The notes beneath the pieces are model-generated. The model had not been told where the DNA came from. It made no database searches and was given only the letters and a program-made list of their open reading frames with translations. DNA of 7,959 nt from DASYYE01 sp035946955 (GTDB taxonomy: Bacteria > Actinomycetota > Actinomycetes > Streptosporangiales > Streptosporangiaceae). This document shows, in pieces, positions 1-6,366 of this stretch (the stretch's first letter is position 1; the number at the start of each line of letters is the position of its first letter). The translations under genes and the position numbers were made by a program. The stretch spans positions 1-7,959 of the forward strand of contig DASYYE010000442.1 of the NCBI GenBank assembly GCA_035946955.1, read 5' to 3'.

Positions 1-899
1 ACCACGTGGTCCAGGGTCTCCAGGCGCTCGCCCGGCCGGCCCCGGCGGACCACGATCGGCCCGGACAGCCGCGCCCGGTCGAACGCGTGCAGCGGCTGGC
101 CCAGTTCGAGCATGAGGTAGTTGGTGACGTCCACCGCCAGCGACACGCTCCGCATCCCGGCCCGGGCGAGCCGGACCAGCATCCACAATGGCGTCGGCGC
201 CGCCGGGTCCAGCCCGCGCACCTCCCGCAGCACGAAGCGGTCGCACGCGGCGGGATCCTCGATGCCGGCCGGCCACACCTCGGCCGATTCGGCGGCCAGG
301 TCAGCGGGCAGGTCCTCCTCCGCCGGGTCGGTGAAGGCCACACCGAACGCGGTCGCGACCTCGCGGGCCACGCCGCGCACGGACAGCGCATACCCGCGGT
401 CCGGGTTGACCGCGATGTCGAGCACATAGTCGGCCAGGCCCGCGTAGTCCGCGAAGTCGGCGCCGAGCGGGGCAGCGGGGTCCAGCACCAGGATGCCGCT
501 GTGGTCCTCGCCGATGCCCAGCTCACGCAGTGAGCAGATCATGCCTTCCGACATGCGGCCGTAGGCCTGCTTCGCGCCGATCTCGAACCCGCCGGGCAGG
601 ACCGCCCCCGGCTCGGCCAGCGCCACGATGTCGCCCGCGGCGAAGTTCGTCGCGCCGCAGATCACCCCGCGCTCGCCCCGTCCGGTGGACACCCGGCAGA
701 ACCGGACAGGCTTGCGGAACCCGGTCAGTTCCTCGACCTCGTCCACGCGGGCCACGACCACGCCGCTGATCTCCTGGCCGGCCGGCTCGGTGCTCTCCAC
801 CTCGAGCCCGGCAGCGGTCAGCCGCTTGGCGACCTCCGCCGCCTCCACCCCGGGGTCCAGCGCGGCGTACTCCCGCACCCACGACAGCCCGACGCGCAT
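1..899 (-). CDS. pheT: Phenylalanyl-tRNA synthetase beta subunit, N-terminal part (cut by window edge)
   Basis: Beta subunit of the alpha2-beta2 cytoplasmic enzyme that charges tRNA-Phe; beta carries tRNA-binding and B3/B4 editing domains. The first 299 codons are present and the frame stays open to the window edge, so the catalytic-like core and C-terminal anticodon-binding domain are missing. The protein starts MRVGLSWVREYAAL, typical of the family. Residues about 44-150 form the OB-fold tRNA-binding domain (ICGATNFAAGD at 80-90, then GMICSLRELGIGEDHSG at 119-135). LDIAVNPDRG (160-169) and SVRGVARE (173-180) lead into B3/B4, and VDVTNYLMLELGQPLHAFD (257-274 region) is a hallmark beta-subunit stretch. 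The ATG overlaps the pheS stop as TGATG, and GGAGG sits 4 nt upstream, so translation is probably coupled to pheS. I see no frameshift. Confidence 0.97.
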   Translation of the reverse strand, partial: MRVGLSWVREYAALDPGVEAAEVAKRLTAAGLEVESTEPAGQEISGVVVARVDEVEELTGFRKPVRFCRVSTGRGERGVICGATNFAAGDIVALAEPGAVLPGGFEIGAKQAYGRMSEGMICSLRELGIGEDHSGILVLDPAAPLGADFADYAGLADYVLDIAVNPDRGYALSVRGVAREVATAFGVAFTDPAEEDLPADLAAESAEVWPAGIEDPAACDRFVLREVRGLDPAAPTPLWMLVRLARAGMRSVSLAVDVTNYLMLELGQPLHAFDRARLSGPIVVRRGRPGERLETLDHV

Positions 900-2053
900 C
901 AGACCTCCACTCCGAACGCCCGGCTGAACCGCACGTCGCCTTCGAGGGTGTCCCGGATGTCGGCCACCCCGTGCCGGATCATGAGCGAGCGCTCGATGCC
1001 GAGGCCGAACGCGTACCCGCGGTAACGGTCCGGGTCGATACCGCACGCGACCAGCACGTTCGGGTTGACCATGCCGCACCCGGCGATCTCGACCCATCCT
1101 GAGGACTTGCAGACCCGGCACTGCGCACCGCCCGGCTGCGCTGAGGAACCGCGGCAGATGTGGCACTGCATGGCCACCTCCGCCGAGGGTTCAGTAAATG
1201 GGAAGAAGTCCGGCCGCAGCCTGGTCTTCAGCCCGTCGCCGAACATCGCGTCCACGAACGCCTGGATCGCGCCGCGCAGGTCGGCCATGGTCAGCCCCTC
1301 GTCCACGGCCAGGCCCTCGATCTGGTGGAACACCGGGGAGTGGGTGGCGTCCAGGGCGTCGCTGCGGAAGACCTTGCCCGGGCTGACCACGTACAGCGGC
1401 AGCGGCCTGCTCAGCATGGCGCGGATCTGCACGGGGGAGGTGTGGGTGCGCAGGATCATGCCGGAGCGCGCACCCGGACCGCCGTTGCCGTCCAGCGCGG
1501 CCCCTGGGGGGGCTGCCACGAACAGGGTGTCCTGCATCTCCCGCGCCGGGTGGTCCGGCGGGAAGTTCAGGGCGTCGAAGTTGTACCACTCCGCTTCGAC
1601 CTCGGGGCCTTCGGCGACCTCATAGCCCATGGCGACGAACACGTCGGCGAGGCGTTCCATGCCGGTGGTGACCGGGTGCCGCGCACCGCGTGGCAGCCTG
1701 TCCCAGGGCAGCGTGACGTCGACCCTCTCATCTGCCAGGACACGCTGGTCACGTTCGGCTTCCAGGGCGGTGGTGCGCTCCTGCAGCGCCTGCGTCACCT
1801 CACGGCGCGCCGCACCCACGCGGCGACCGGCCTCGGCGCGGTCCGCTGACGGCATGGCGCCGATCCCGGCGTTGGCGAGTGCCAGCGGCGACCGGTCGCC
1901 CGCGTGGGCGAGCCGGACGTCTTTCAGTTCCTCCAGTGTGCGCGCGGCGTCAATCGCGGCCAGCGCGTCCGCCAGAGCGGCGGGGATATCGTCGGCTGAC
2001 GGTCCGGTGGTGGCGGCCGCCACCCGGTCGTCCTGCTTGTTCGGTGCGGACAT
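899..2053 (-). CDS. pheS: Phenylalanyl-tRNA synthetase alpha subunit
   Basis: Catalytic alpha subunit, which activates phenylalanine with ATP and transfers it to tRNA-Phe in complex with PheT; cytoplasmic. From the chosen start it has 384 residues, slightly above the usual 340-380. The N-terminal helical coiled-coil arm covers about residues 20-110. Class II motif 1 is around HPVTTGMER (126-134). Motif 2 is FRSDALDATHSPVFHQIEG (229-247). GCGMVNPNVL (326-335) and motif 3, GYAFGLGIERSLM (346-358), complete the active site; Ala348 lies at the position linked to amino-acid specificity in E. coli PheS. Cys297, Cys300, Cys312 and Cys315 form two CxxC pairs that look like a zinc ribbon. The frame also opens at 2080 (ATG), but I chose the ATG at 2053 because MSAPNK is the usual actinobacterial N-terminus and AGGA precedes it. 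The stop overlaps the pheT start by one base. Confidence 0.96.
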   Translation of the reverse strand: MSAPNKQDDRVAAATTGPSADDIPAALADALAAIDAARTLEELKDVRLAHAGDRSPLALANAGIGAMPSADRAEAGRRVGAARREVTQALQERTTALEAERDQRVLADERVDVTLPWDRLPRGARHPVTTGMERLADVFVAMGYEVAEGPEVEAEWYNFDALNFPPDHPAREMQDTLFVAAPPGAALDGNGGPGARSGMILRTHTSPVQIRAMLSRPLPLYVVSPGKVFRSDALDATHSPVFHQIEGLAVDEGLTMADLRGAIQAFVDAMFGDGLKTRLRPDFFPFTEPSAEVAMQCHICRGSSAQPGGAQCRVCKSSGWVEIAGCGMVNPNVLVACGIDPDRYRGYAFGLGIERSLMIRHGVADIRDTLEGDVRFSRAFGVEV

Positions 2054-2190
2054 GGGTCCTGCCATCCTTGCGGCATCCATGGACAGTGAAAGGCCTGTGT
2101 GCTTTCCGTTGACTAAACCTCGCGCGGGGTGGGCCCTTCCGCACGGCTGATGCCGTCGCGTGTCACCCGCGCCGGAGGCACCCGCCGTGC
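2054..2190 (-). promoter_or_regulatory. Leader of pheST with two alternative stem-loops
   Basis: This 137-nt gap lies between the kinase stop codon and pheS. Read on the minus strand, GCACGGC (2190-2184) begins directly after the kinase stop and can pair with GCCGTGC (2147-2141), closing a 36-nt loop. The second arm can instead form a small hairpin, ACGGC-ATCA-GCCGT (2156-2143). The two pairings exclude each other. No U-tract follows either one, so neither is a canonical terminator. A poor -10-like TTTAGT (2117-2112) has no matching -35 element. A leader function is only inferred; in GC-rich DNA such short stems can be accidental. Confidence 0.25.
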
Positions 2191-3501
2191 TTACCCGAAG
2201 TCGGGCAGGCCGGCGGGCATGGTAAATCGGAACTCCGCGCCGCCGCCCGGGGCGCGCTGGACGGTGATCGTCCCCCCATGCGCCTCGACGAGCCCTTTGA
2301 CGATGAACAGGCCGAGCCCGGCCCCGCCGCGGCGCTTGGCCCGCCAGAACTGGCGGAAGATGCGCGGGACGAGTTCGGGGGGGACGCCAACTCCCTCGTC
2401 ACGGACCGAGACCGCGACCGCCTGGGCAGCGCCGGCCACATCCTCAGCCGCATGCCCTACGGCCAAGGTCACGCTCTCATGGACCGGCTCCACCACAAGT
2501 GTCACCGTACCAGCACCGTGGCGCAGCGCGTTCTCGACGAGGTTGCCGAGGATCTGGTCCACCTTGTCGGCGTCGAGCCAGGTCTCCGGCAGCCCGTCGG
2601 CGATGATGACCTGGAACCGGTCGGGGGACTCACCCGCCGCGACCCGGCCCTCAACGACCCTCGACAAGCGCTCGGGGATGCTGACGAGCTGCCGGTGGAC
2701 CTCCATCCGGCCCGACTCGATGCGGGACACGTCGAGCAGTTCTGTGATGAGCCGGGTGACCCGGTCCGCATCGGCATTGACGGTCTCGAGCATCACCTGC
2801 TTCTGGTCGTCGGTGAAGCGGTTCCACTTGGCGAGCAGGGTGGCGGTGAACCCCTTGACGCTGGTCAGCGGGGAGCGCAGTTCGTGGGCCACCGTGGAGA
2901 CCAGGTCAGCACTGTTACGTTCCAGCCGGGCGCGGTGCTCCGCGCCGCGCAGCATGACTACGAGCCGCTCGACATTCCCGGGCCTGGTGGCGCCCCCAGA
3001 GCCAACCGGCCGCCGGGGCCCGCGCACGTAACTGACCGTCACGAGGACCTCGGTGCCGTCGGCCAGGTGCAGGGATGTCTCCGGATGACGGGTGCGCGTG
3101 GCCAGCCCGTGGAAGGGGTCCGCGCAGGCCCACCAGTCGCGGCCTTCTGCGTCGCGCAGTGGGAGGAGCTTGGCGATGTCGGCGCCCAGTGCCGCGGGGA
3201 CGGGGATGTGGGTCAGCCGGGCCGCGGCCCGGTTGAAGACCACGACCCGCGCGTCCCGGTCCGCGACGATCAGGCCGTCGGGCATGTCGTCGGGGCACAC
3301 TCCCGCGCCCCTGGGCGGTACGAGAGCGCCCAGCGCCTCGACTACGGGGTGCCCGGGGGCTGCCACTATGCCTGGTACCTGGGCGCGTGTGCCGTCCACT
3401 CTGGGAATGCCGGGAGCATGCGTTTCTCCGGTGGCGTCAGCCTCCCATGCCTCTGCCACCGTCACAGCCACCACCGCCCTGCCCGGGCTGAGCCCGTCCA
3501 C
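2191..3501 (-). CDS. Soluble PAS-domain sensor histidine kinase (orphan)
   Basis: Predicted 436-residue cytosolic two-component histidine kinase; I see no membrane helix or signal peptide. After a poorly conserved N-terminal 65 residues comes a PAS-like domain (about 72-160; DDMPDGLIVADRDARVVVFN at 71-90). A HisKA dimerisation helix follows with the H-box STVAHELRSPLTSVKGF and phospho-acceptor His206. The HATPase domain has an N-box (DQILGNLVENALRHG, Asn324), G1 box DEGVGVPPE (368-376), F-box RIFRQFWRA (380-388) and G2 box GAGLGLFIVKG (393-403). All catalytic motifs look intact. The start is GTG at 3501 with GGGAG 7 nt upstream. No response regulator gene is in the window. It sits between an RNA methyltransferase gene and pheS; from memory, Streptomyces has a similar kinase at this site, so this may be a conserved orphan kinase tied to translation or growth. 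Its signal and partner are unknown. Confidence 0.93.
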   Translation of the reverse strand: MDGLSPGRAVVAVTVAEAWEADATGETHAPGIPRVDGTRAQVPGIVAAPGHPVVEALGALVPPRGAGVCPDDMPDGLIVADRDARVVVFNRAAARLTHIPVPAALGADIAKLLPLRDAEGRDWWACADPFHGLATRTRHPETSLHLADGTEVLVTVSYVRGPRRPVGSGGATRPGNVERLVVMLRGAEHRARLERNSADLVSTVAHELRSPLTSVKGFTATLLAKWNRFTDDQKQVMLETVNADADRVTRLITELLDVSRIESGRMEVHRQLVSIPERLSRVVEGRVAAGESPDRFQVIIADGLPETWLDADKVDQILGNLVENALRHGAGTVTLVVEPVHESVTLAVGHAAEDVAGAAQAVAVSVRDEGVGVPPELVPRIFRQFWRAKRRGGAGLGLFIVKGLVEAHGGTITVQRAPGGGAEFRFTMPAGLPDFG

Positions 3502-3572
3502 GCGCGCTCTCCCGCCTCCATCCGCGACCCTCGCGCCTGCCGCCCTACGTCATAACACAACGTGATGAGACT

Positions 3573-4427
3573 CTAGCGCGTTACATGCGGCTGACGGCAG
3601 CCCCCCGTGCCCGCCCGCTGGACACGCGCGGAGGCGTAGAGGCAAACGGCAGCGGCTGCGGCGAGGTTGAGGCTTTCGGCCTGCCCGTAGATCGGCACCG
3701 CCACCGCCTGGTCTGCCAGTCCCAGCAGGTCGGCGGGGAGCCCCCACGCCTCGTTGCCGAACAGCCACGCGGTGGGCCGGGCCAGGGCGCCACGTGGTTC
3801 GGCCTCGTCCAGTGGCTCGCCGGTCCTGCCGTCGGCGGCGAGCACCTGCAGGCCCGCGTCCCGCAGCGCAGCCACCACCGAGGCCGCCTGCCCGGCCACG
3901 ACGACGGGGAGGTGGAAGATGCTGCCTGCCGAGGCGCGCACGCACTTGCTGTTGTAGGGGTCCACGGAGGCCGCGCAGAAGACGACGCCGTCAGCGCCTG
4001 CGGCGTCCGCGCTGCGCAGGACGGTCCCGGCGTTCCCCGGGTCGCGGACGCTGGCGAGCACGACCACCAGACGCGCCGCCGCCTCCGTCACCCGCTCGAG
4101 CGGGACGTCCACGAACCGGCACACCGCGAGCACCCCCTGGGGGGTGATGGTCTGTGCGAGCCCGGTCATCACCTCGCCGCTGACCGAGGTGATGGACGCG
4201 CCCTGACGTGCCGCCTCGGCGAGCAGGTCCGGGTGACGGGCCCTCGCCGCGGCAGTGACGAACAACTGCGAGACCACGCCCGCGGCCAGTGCCTCGGTCA
4301 CGGCCTGCGGGCCCTCGGCGAGGAACGAGCGCGCCTGCAACCGCAGCGCTCGTTTGGCCAGGTGACGGGCCACTTTGACGCGGGGTGAGTGGATGCTGGT
4401 GAGCTCCGGGCCGTAAGGCTCGCTCAT
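3573..4427 (-). CDS. SpoU/TrmH-family RNA 2'-O-ribose methyltransferase
   Basis: Predicted 284-residue SAM-dependent methyltransferase of the SPOUT class, probably acting on the 2'-OH of a 23S rRNA or tRNA nucleotide. The N-terminal domain (about 10-105; HSPRVKVARHLAKRALR, FLAEGPQAVTEAL) matches the L30e-like substrate-binding domain. The C-terminal knot has motif 1, VRDPGNAGTVLRSADAAGADG (from 127; Asn132, Arg138), motif 2, FGNEAWGL (223-230; Glu226), and motif 3, IYGQAESLNLAAAAAV (246-261; Ser252, Asn254). All three are complete, so it should be active. The exact target base cannot be read from sequence, so I give no symbol. The ATG at 4427 has only a weak GGGGGG-type ribosome site. It lies 116 nt after rplT and 71 nt before the kinase, in the usual actinobacterial position downstream of rplT. 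Confidence 0.94.
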   Translation of the reverse strand: MSEPYGPELTSIHSPRVKVARHLAKRALRLQARSFLAEGPQAVTEALAAGVVSQLFVTAAARARHPDLLAEAARQGASITSVSGEVMTGLAQTITPQGVLAVCRFVDVPLERVTEAAARLVVVLASVRDPGNAGTVLRSADAAGADGVVFCAASVDPYNSKCVRASAGSIFHLPVVVAGQAASVVAALRDAGLQVLAADGRTGEPLDEAEPRGALARPTAWLFGNEAWGLPADLLGLADQAVAVPIYGQAESLNLAAAAAVCLYASARVQRAGTGGCRQPHVTR

Positions 4428-4441
4428 CCCGGCACTGCCCC

Positions 4442-4549
4442 CCGGTCAGGCCAGCGGACGCGGGCCCAGCCACGACGACCATGACCGCGGTGTTCTTTAC
4501 TGCTATCTGCAGTACAAACCACCGCGATCACGGGTCTCACCGGTCAGGC
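4442..4549. repeat. 10-bp direct repeat bracketing the rplT-downstream palindrome
   Basis: CCGGTCAGGC occurs at 4442-4451 and again at 4540-4549, in the same orientation and 98 nt apart. The right copy contains the rplT stop codon and the left copy lies just upstream of the methyltransferase start. The 41-bp inverted repeat sits between them. The arrangement could be the trace of a small inserted element or simple chance; no transposase remnant is visible. Confidence 0.45.
4486..4526. promoter_or_regulatory. 41-bp two-step imperfect palindrome between rplT and the methyltransferase gene
   Basis: On the plus strand CGCGGTG (4486-4492) pairs with CACCGCG (4520-4526), and TACTGC (4498-4503) pairs with GCAGTA (4509-4514). 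The two stems are separated by 5-nt arms on each side and closed by a 5-nt loop. The inner part is clearly more AT-rich than its surroundings. It begins 18 nt after the rplT stop in transcription direction. No U-tract follows, so it is not a standard intrinsic terminator. It could be an mRNA-processing or 3'-protecting hairpin, or a DNA operator. The symmetry is certain; the function is inferred. Confidence 0.6.
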
Positions 4550-4936
4550 GGCTGCGGTGCTTGGGGCGTTGGCGACGGCTTCGTCGAGCGCGCCCTTGGC
4601 CACACCGACCAGTGCCGAGAACGCGGCCGGGTCGGAGACGGCGAGCTCGGCGAGCATCCGCCGGTCCACTTCCACCCCAGCAGCCTTGAGGCCCTGGATG
4701 AACCTGTTGTAGGTGATGCCGTCCGCGCGCGCGGCGGCATTGATGCGCTGGATCCACAGCCGGCGGAACGCACCCTTGCGGTCCTTGCGCCCGGCGTAGG
4801 CGTAGACCATGGAGTGGAGGACCTGCTCCTTGGCCTTGCGGTACATACGCGACCGCTGACCCCGGTACCCGCTGGCTCGCTCGAGTACAACCCGGCGTTT
4901 CTTGTGGGCGTTGACCGCCCGCTTCACGCGTGCCAC
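4544..4936 (-). CDS. rplT: Large ribosomal subunit protein bL20
   Basis: This 130-residue 50S protein binds 23S rRNA early in assembly. The basic N-terminal half contains the family signature stretch (VKRAVNAHKKRRVVLERASGY at 4-24, then GQRSRMYRKAKEQVL at 26-40) and the conserved AYAGRKDRKGAFRRLWIQRINAA (46-68). The globular C-terminal part has TYNRFIQGLKAAGVEVDRRMLAELA. The length is normal, with a short Ala-rich end. The start is GTG at 4936: GTG GCA CGC GTG AAG gives MARVK as in relatives, and GAGGGAG lies 8 nt upstream. It follows rpmI by 28 nt. In E. coli and Bacillus, L20 represses its own operon by binding structured mRNA; whether that applies here is not shown, but candidate structures lie upstream. 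Confidence 0.98.
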   Translation of the reverse strand: MARVKRAVNAHKKRRVVLERASGYRGQRSRMYRKAKEQVLHSMVYAYAGRKDRKGAFRRLWIQRINAAARADGITYNRFIQGLKAAGVEVDRRMLAELAVSDPAAFSALVGVAKGALDEAVANAPSTAAA

Positions 4937-4964
4937 TTCTTCGACTCCCTCGAGGCGCGCTGGG

Positions 4965-5159
4965 CTACTTAGCCAGCAGTTTCTTCATCTTCGTGGCGTC
5001 CGCGGGGGCGAGGACCACATCGCCCGCCAGACGGCGGGTCCGCCTGCTCGACTTGTGCTCGAGCAGGTGGCCGCGGTTCGCCCGGCGGCGCATCACTTTC
5101 CCGGTCCCACTCAGCCGGAAGCGCTTGTTCGCCCCGCTGTGGGTCTTCATTTTCGGCAT
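4965..5159 (-). CDS. rpmI: Large ribosomal subunit protein bL35
   Basis: Small, highly basic 64-residue 50S protein of normal family length. It begins MPKMKTHSGANKRFRLSGTGKV and continues with RRRANRGHLLEHKSSRRTRRLAGD, both characteristic of L35, and ends DATKMKKLLAK. The ATG at 5159 is preceded by AGGAGACGGAG about 11 nt upstream and a closer AGG. It lies 133 nt after infC and 28 nt before rplT, in the near-universal infC-rpmI-rplT order, so the three are probably co-transcribed. Confidence 0.98.
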   Translation of the reverse strand: MPKMKTHSGANKRFRLSGTGKVMRRRANRGHLLEHKSSRRTRRLAGDVVLAPADATKMKKLLAK

Positions 5160-5292
5160 GGTGGCCTGACTCCGTCTCCTGCGCGCCTGCGGCGCGGTGT
5201 CCTCCTGCGCACCGCCGGGCCTGCCGACTGCGCGCCGCGCGATGCCGTCCCGGGCGGGACGGCCCCTTTCCTGCTAACTCAGTCCAGCTAGC
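5160..5292 (-). promoter_or_regulatory. Structured infC-rpmI intercistronic region
   Basis: Two stem-loops stand out. GCCGTCCC (5244-5251) and GGGACGGC (5256-5263) form a perfect 8-bp stem with a 4-nt loop. Nearer to rpmI, CGCGCC (5182-5187) and GGCGCG (5191-5196) form a 6-bp stem with a 3-nt loop just before the rpmI ribosome site. An isolated AGGAGG lies between them on the minus strand with no start codon at a usable distance. No U-tract follows either hairpin. The position fits an L20-type translational operator or an mRNA-processing site, but I could not match it to a known L20 binding structure. Confidence 0.4.
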
Positions 5293-6366
5293 TCAGTGGT
5301 CGCCTCGCGGCCGCCCCTGCCGCGCGAGCGCGGGAGGCCTGGGCCGTGGGGCAGCGGGGGTGTCCGCGGCTGGCGCCCGCGTGCCATCCCCGGCTCCCTC
5401 CCCTGGCGGGACGGGTGCAGCGGGCTTGGCAACCGGACCCGGCTTGGCAGCCACAGGCGGCCTCGGACTCGGAGCCGGCCTGACGCCCGCAGCGGACCTG
5501 GCACCTGCGGCGGACCTGGCACCTGCGGCGGACCTGGCCACCGCAGCCGGGCTGGCTGCCGCACTGCGCGTGCTCCCAGTCGTGCTGGGGCTGCCAGTCG
5601 TGCTGGGGCTGCCAGTACTGCTGGGGCTGCCAGTACTGCTGGGGCTGCCAGCGCTGCGTGTGCCACCAGCGACTGGGCGGGCGCCGTTGGCCGGGGCTGG
5701 CGTGCTAGCGGGCGGCGTGTGCCCGGCTGGCTCCTCCCCCGGCGAATCCAGTTCCAGCGAATCCAGTTCGGGTGACTCCGCCTCGGGCGTCCGCGACTCG
5801 CCGCGGTCGGCGTGGCGGCCTTCCCGTGGGGCTCGCTCCGTACGCGTCTCGCTCTTGCGCCGGTGCGGGCCGATTACCATGATCATGTTCCGGCCGTCCT
5901 GCTTGGGCGCGGACTCGACGAAGCCAAGTTCCTCAACGTCCGTGGCAAGACGCTGCAGCAGCCGGAACCCGAGTTCGGGCCGGGACTGCTCACGCCCGCG
6001 GAACATGATCGTCACCTTGACCTTGTCGCCTGCCCGCAGGAACCGCTCGACATGGCCCTTCTTGGTGCCGTAGTCGTGCGGGTCGATCTTGGGCCGAAGC
6101 TTGATCTCCTTGATGACCGTCTGGGCCTGGTTCTTGCGGGACTCCCTGGCCTTGAGCGCGGACTCGTACTTGAACTTGCCGTAGTCCATGAGCTTGCAGA
6201 CGGGCGGCCGGGCCATTGGCGCGACCTCGACCAGGTCGAGGTCAGCCTCCTGGGCCAGCCTGAGCGCATCGTTGAGGGCCACGATCCCAACCTGCTCGCC
6301 GTTAGGCCCGACGAGGCGGACTTCCGGGACCCGGATGCGCTCGTTAATTCGTAGCTCGACGCTGAT
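5293..6366 (-). CDS. infC: Translation initiation factor IF-3 with a long repeat-rich C-terminal tail
   Basis: IF-3 binds the 30S subunit, keeps the subunits apart and checks the initiator tRNA and start codon. Residues 1-171 are a complete IF-3: N-domain RINERIRVPEVRLVGPNGEQ (6-25), linker CKLMDYGKFKYE (57-68), and C-domain RPKIDPHDYGTKKGHVERFL (91-110), MFRGREQSRPELG (121-133) and NMIMVIGPH (160-168). About 186 further residues follow, giving 357 in total against the usual 170-225; the tail is rich in Ala, Pro, Ser, Thr, Gly and Arg and contains three sets of tandem repeats. The best start is ATC at 6366: AAGGAGG lies 4 nt upstream and the product begins MSVELRINER like relatives. No ATG, GTG or TTG occurs in frame until inside the N-domain. 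An in-frame ATG at 6504 is less likely because AGAGGG abuts it and a stable hairpin follows. Confidence 0.95.
   Translation of the reverse strand: MSVELRINERIRVPEVRLVGPNGEQVGIVALNDALRLAQEADLDLVEVAPMARPPVCKLMDYGKFKYESALKARESRKNQAQTVIKEIKLRPKIDPHDYGTKKGHVERFLRAGDKVKVTIMFRGREQSRPELGFRLLQRLATDVEELGFVESAPKQDGRNMIMVIGPHRRKSETRTERAPREGRHADRGESRTPEAESPELDSLELDSPGEEPAGHTPPASTPAPANGARPVAGGTRSAGSPSSTGSPSSTGSPSTTGSPSTTGSTRSAAASPAAVARSAAGARSAAGARSAAGVRPAPSPRPPVAAKPGPVAKPAAPVPPGEGAGDGTRAPAADTPAAPRPRPPALARQGRPRGDH
5492..5545. repeat. 18-bp tandem repeat in the infC tail (ARSAAG x3)
   Basis: Three adjacent 18-bp units, GCGGACCTGGCACCTGCG at 5492-5509 and 5510-5527, with a diverged third at 5528-5545. On the minus strand they encode ARSAAG hexapeptides at IF-3 residues about 277-294. 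The unit length is a multiple of three, so copy-number change would keep the frame. Confidence 0.9.
5576..5647. repeat. 18-bp tandem repeat in the infC tail (GSPS[S/T]T x4)
   Basis: Four adjacent 18-bp units: CCAGTCGTGCTGGGGCTG at 5576-5593 and 5594-5611, then CCAGTACTGCTGGGGCTG at 5612-5629 and 5630-5647. They encode GSPSST twice and GSPSTT twice at IF-3 residues 240-263. The units fall into two identical pairs, which suggests recent duplication by slippage or unequal exchange. Confidence 0.95.
5742..5771. repeat. 15-bp tandem duplication in the infC tail (ELDS x2)
   Basis: GCGAATCCAGTTCCA (5742-5756) is followed directly by GCGAATCCAGTTCGG (5757-5771), 13 of 15 identical. It encodes the acidic ELDSLELDSP stretch at IF-3 residues about 200-209, between the IF-3 core and the Ser/Thr/Pro repeats. 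Confidence 0.8.

Noticed and set aside
2078..2080. ATG at 2080 as the pheS start.
   Set aside because: It has no ribosome site, and the additional MDAARMAGP is not part of the usual MSAPNK-type N-terminus.
2109..2114. Plus-strand TTGACT as a promoter -35.
   Set aside because: No -10 lies 16-18 nt downstream, and no plus-strand gene follows.
2278..3555. Long plus-strand open frame of 425 codons opposite the kinase.
   Set aside because: It lies antisense to a kinase with every catalytic motif intact and encodes compositionally odd Gly/Pro/His/Asp-rich sequence with no family resemblance; it is a GC-rich shadow frame.
3585..4388. Plus-strand open frame of 267 codons opposite the methyltransferase gene.
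   Set aside because: It mirrors the SPOUT gene almost exactly and shows no recognisable domain.
5278..5312. Plus-strand TAGCTCAGTGG, resembling a tRNA D-arm/A-box.
   Set aside because: No T-arm (GTTCGAnTC-like), anticodon stem or acceptor pairing follows at the right distance, and the segment overlaps the infC stop region on the other strand.
5360..6073. Plus-strand frame with hydrophobic GLPVVL repeats, resembling a membrane or repeat protein.
   Set aside because: The repeats are the antisense reading of the infC 18-bp tandem repeats, and the frame runs across the conserved IF-3 core on the other strand.
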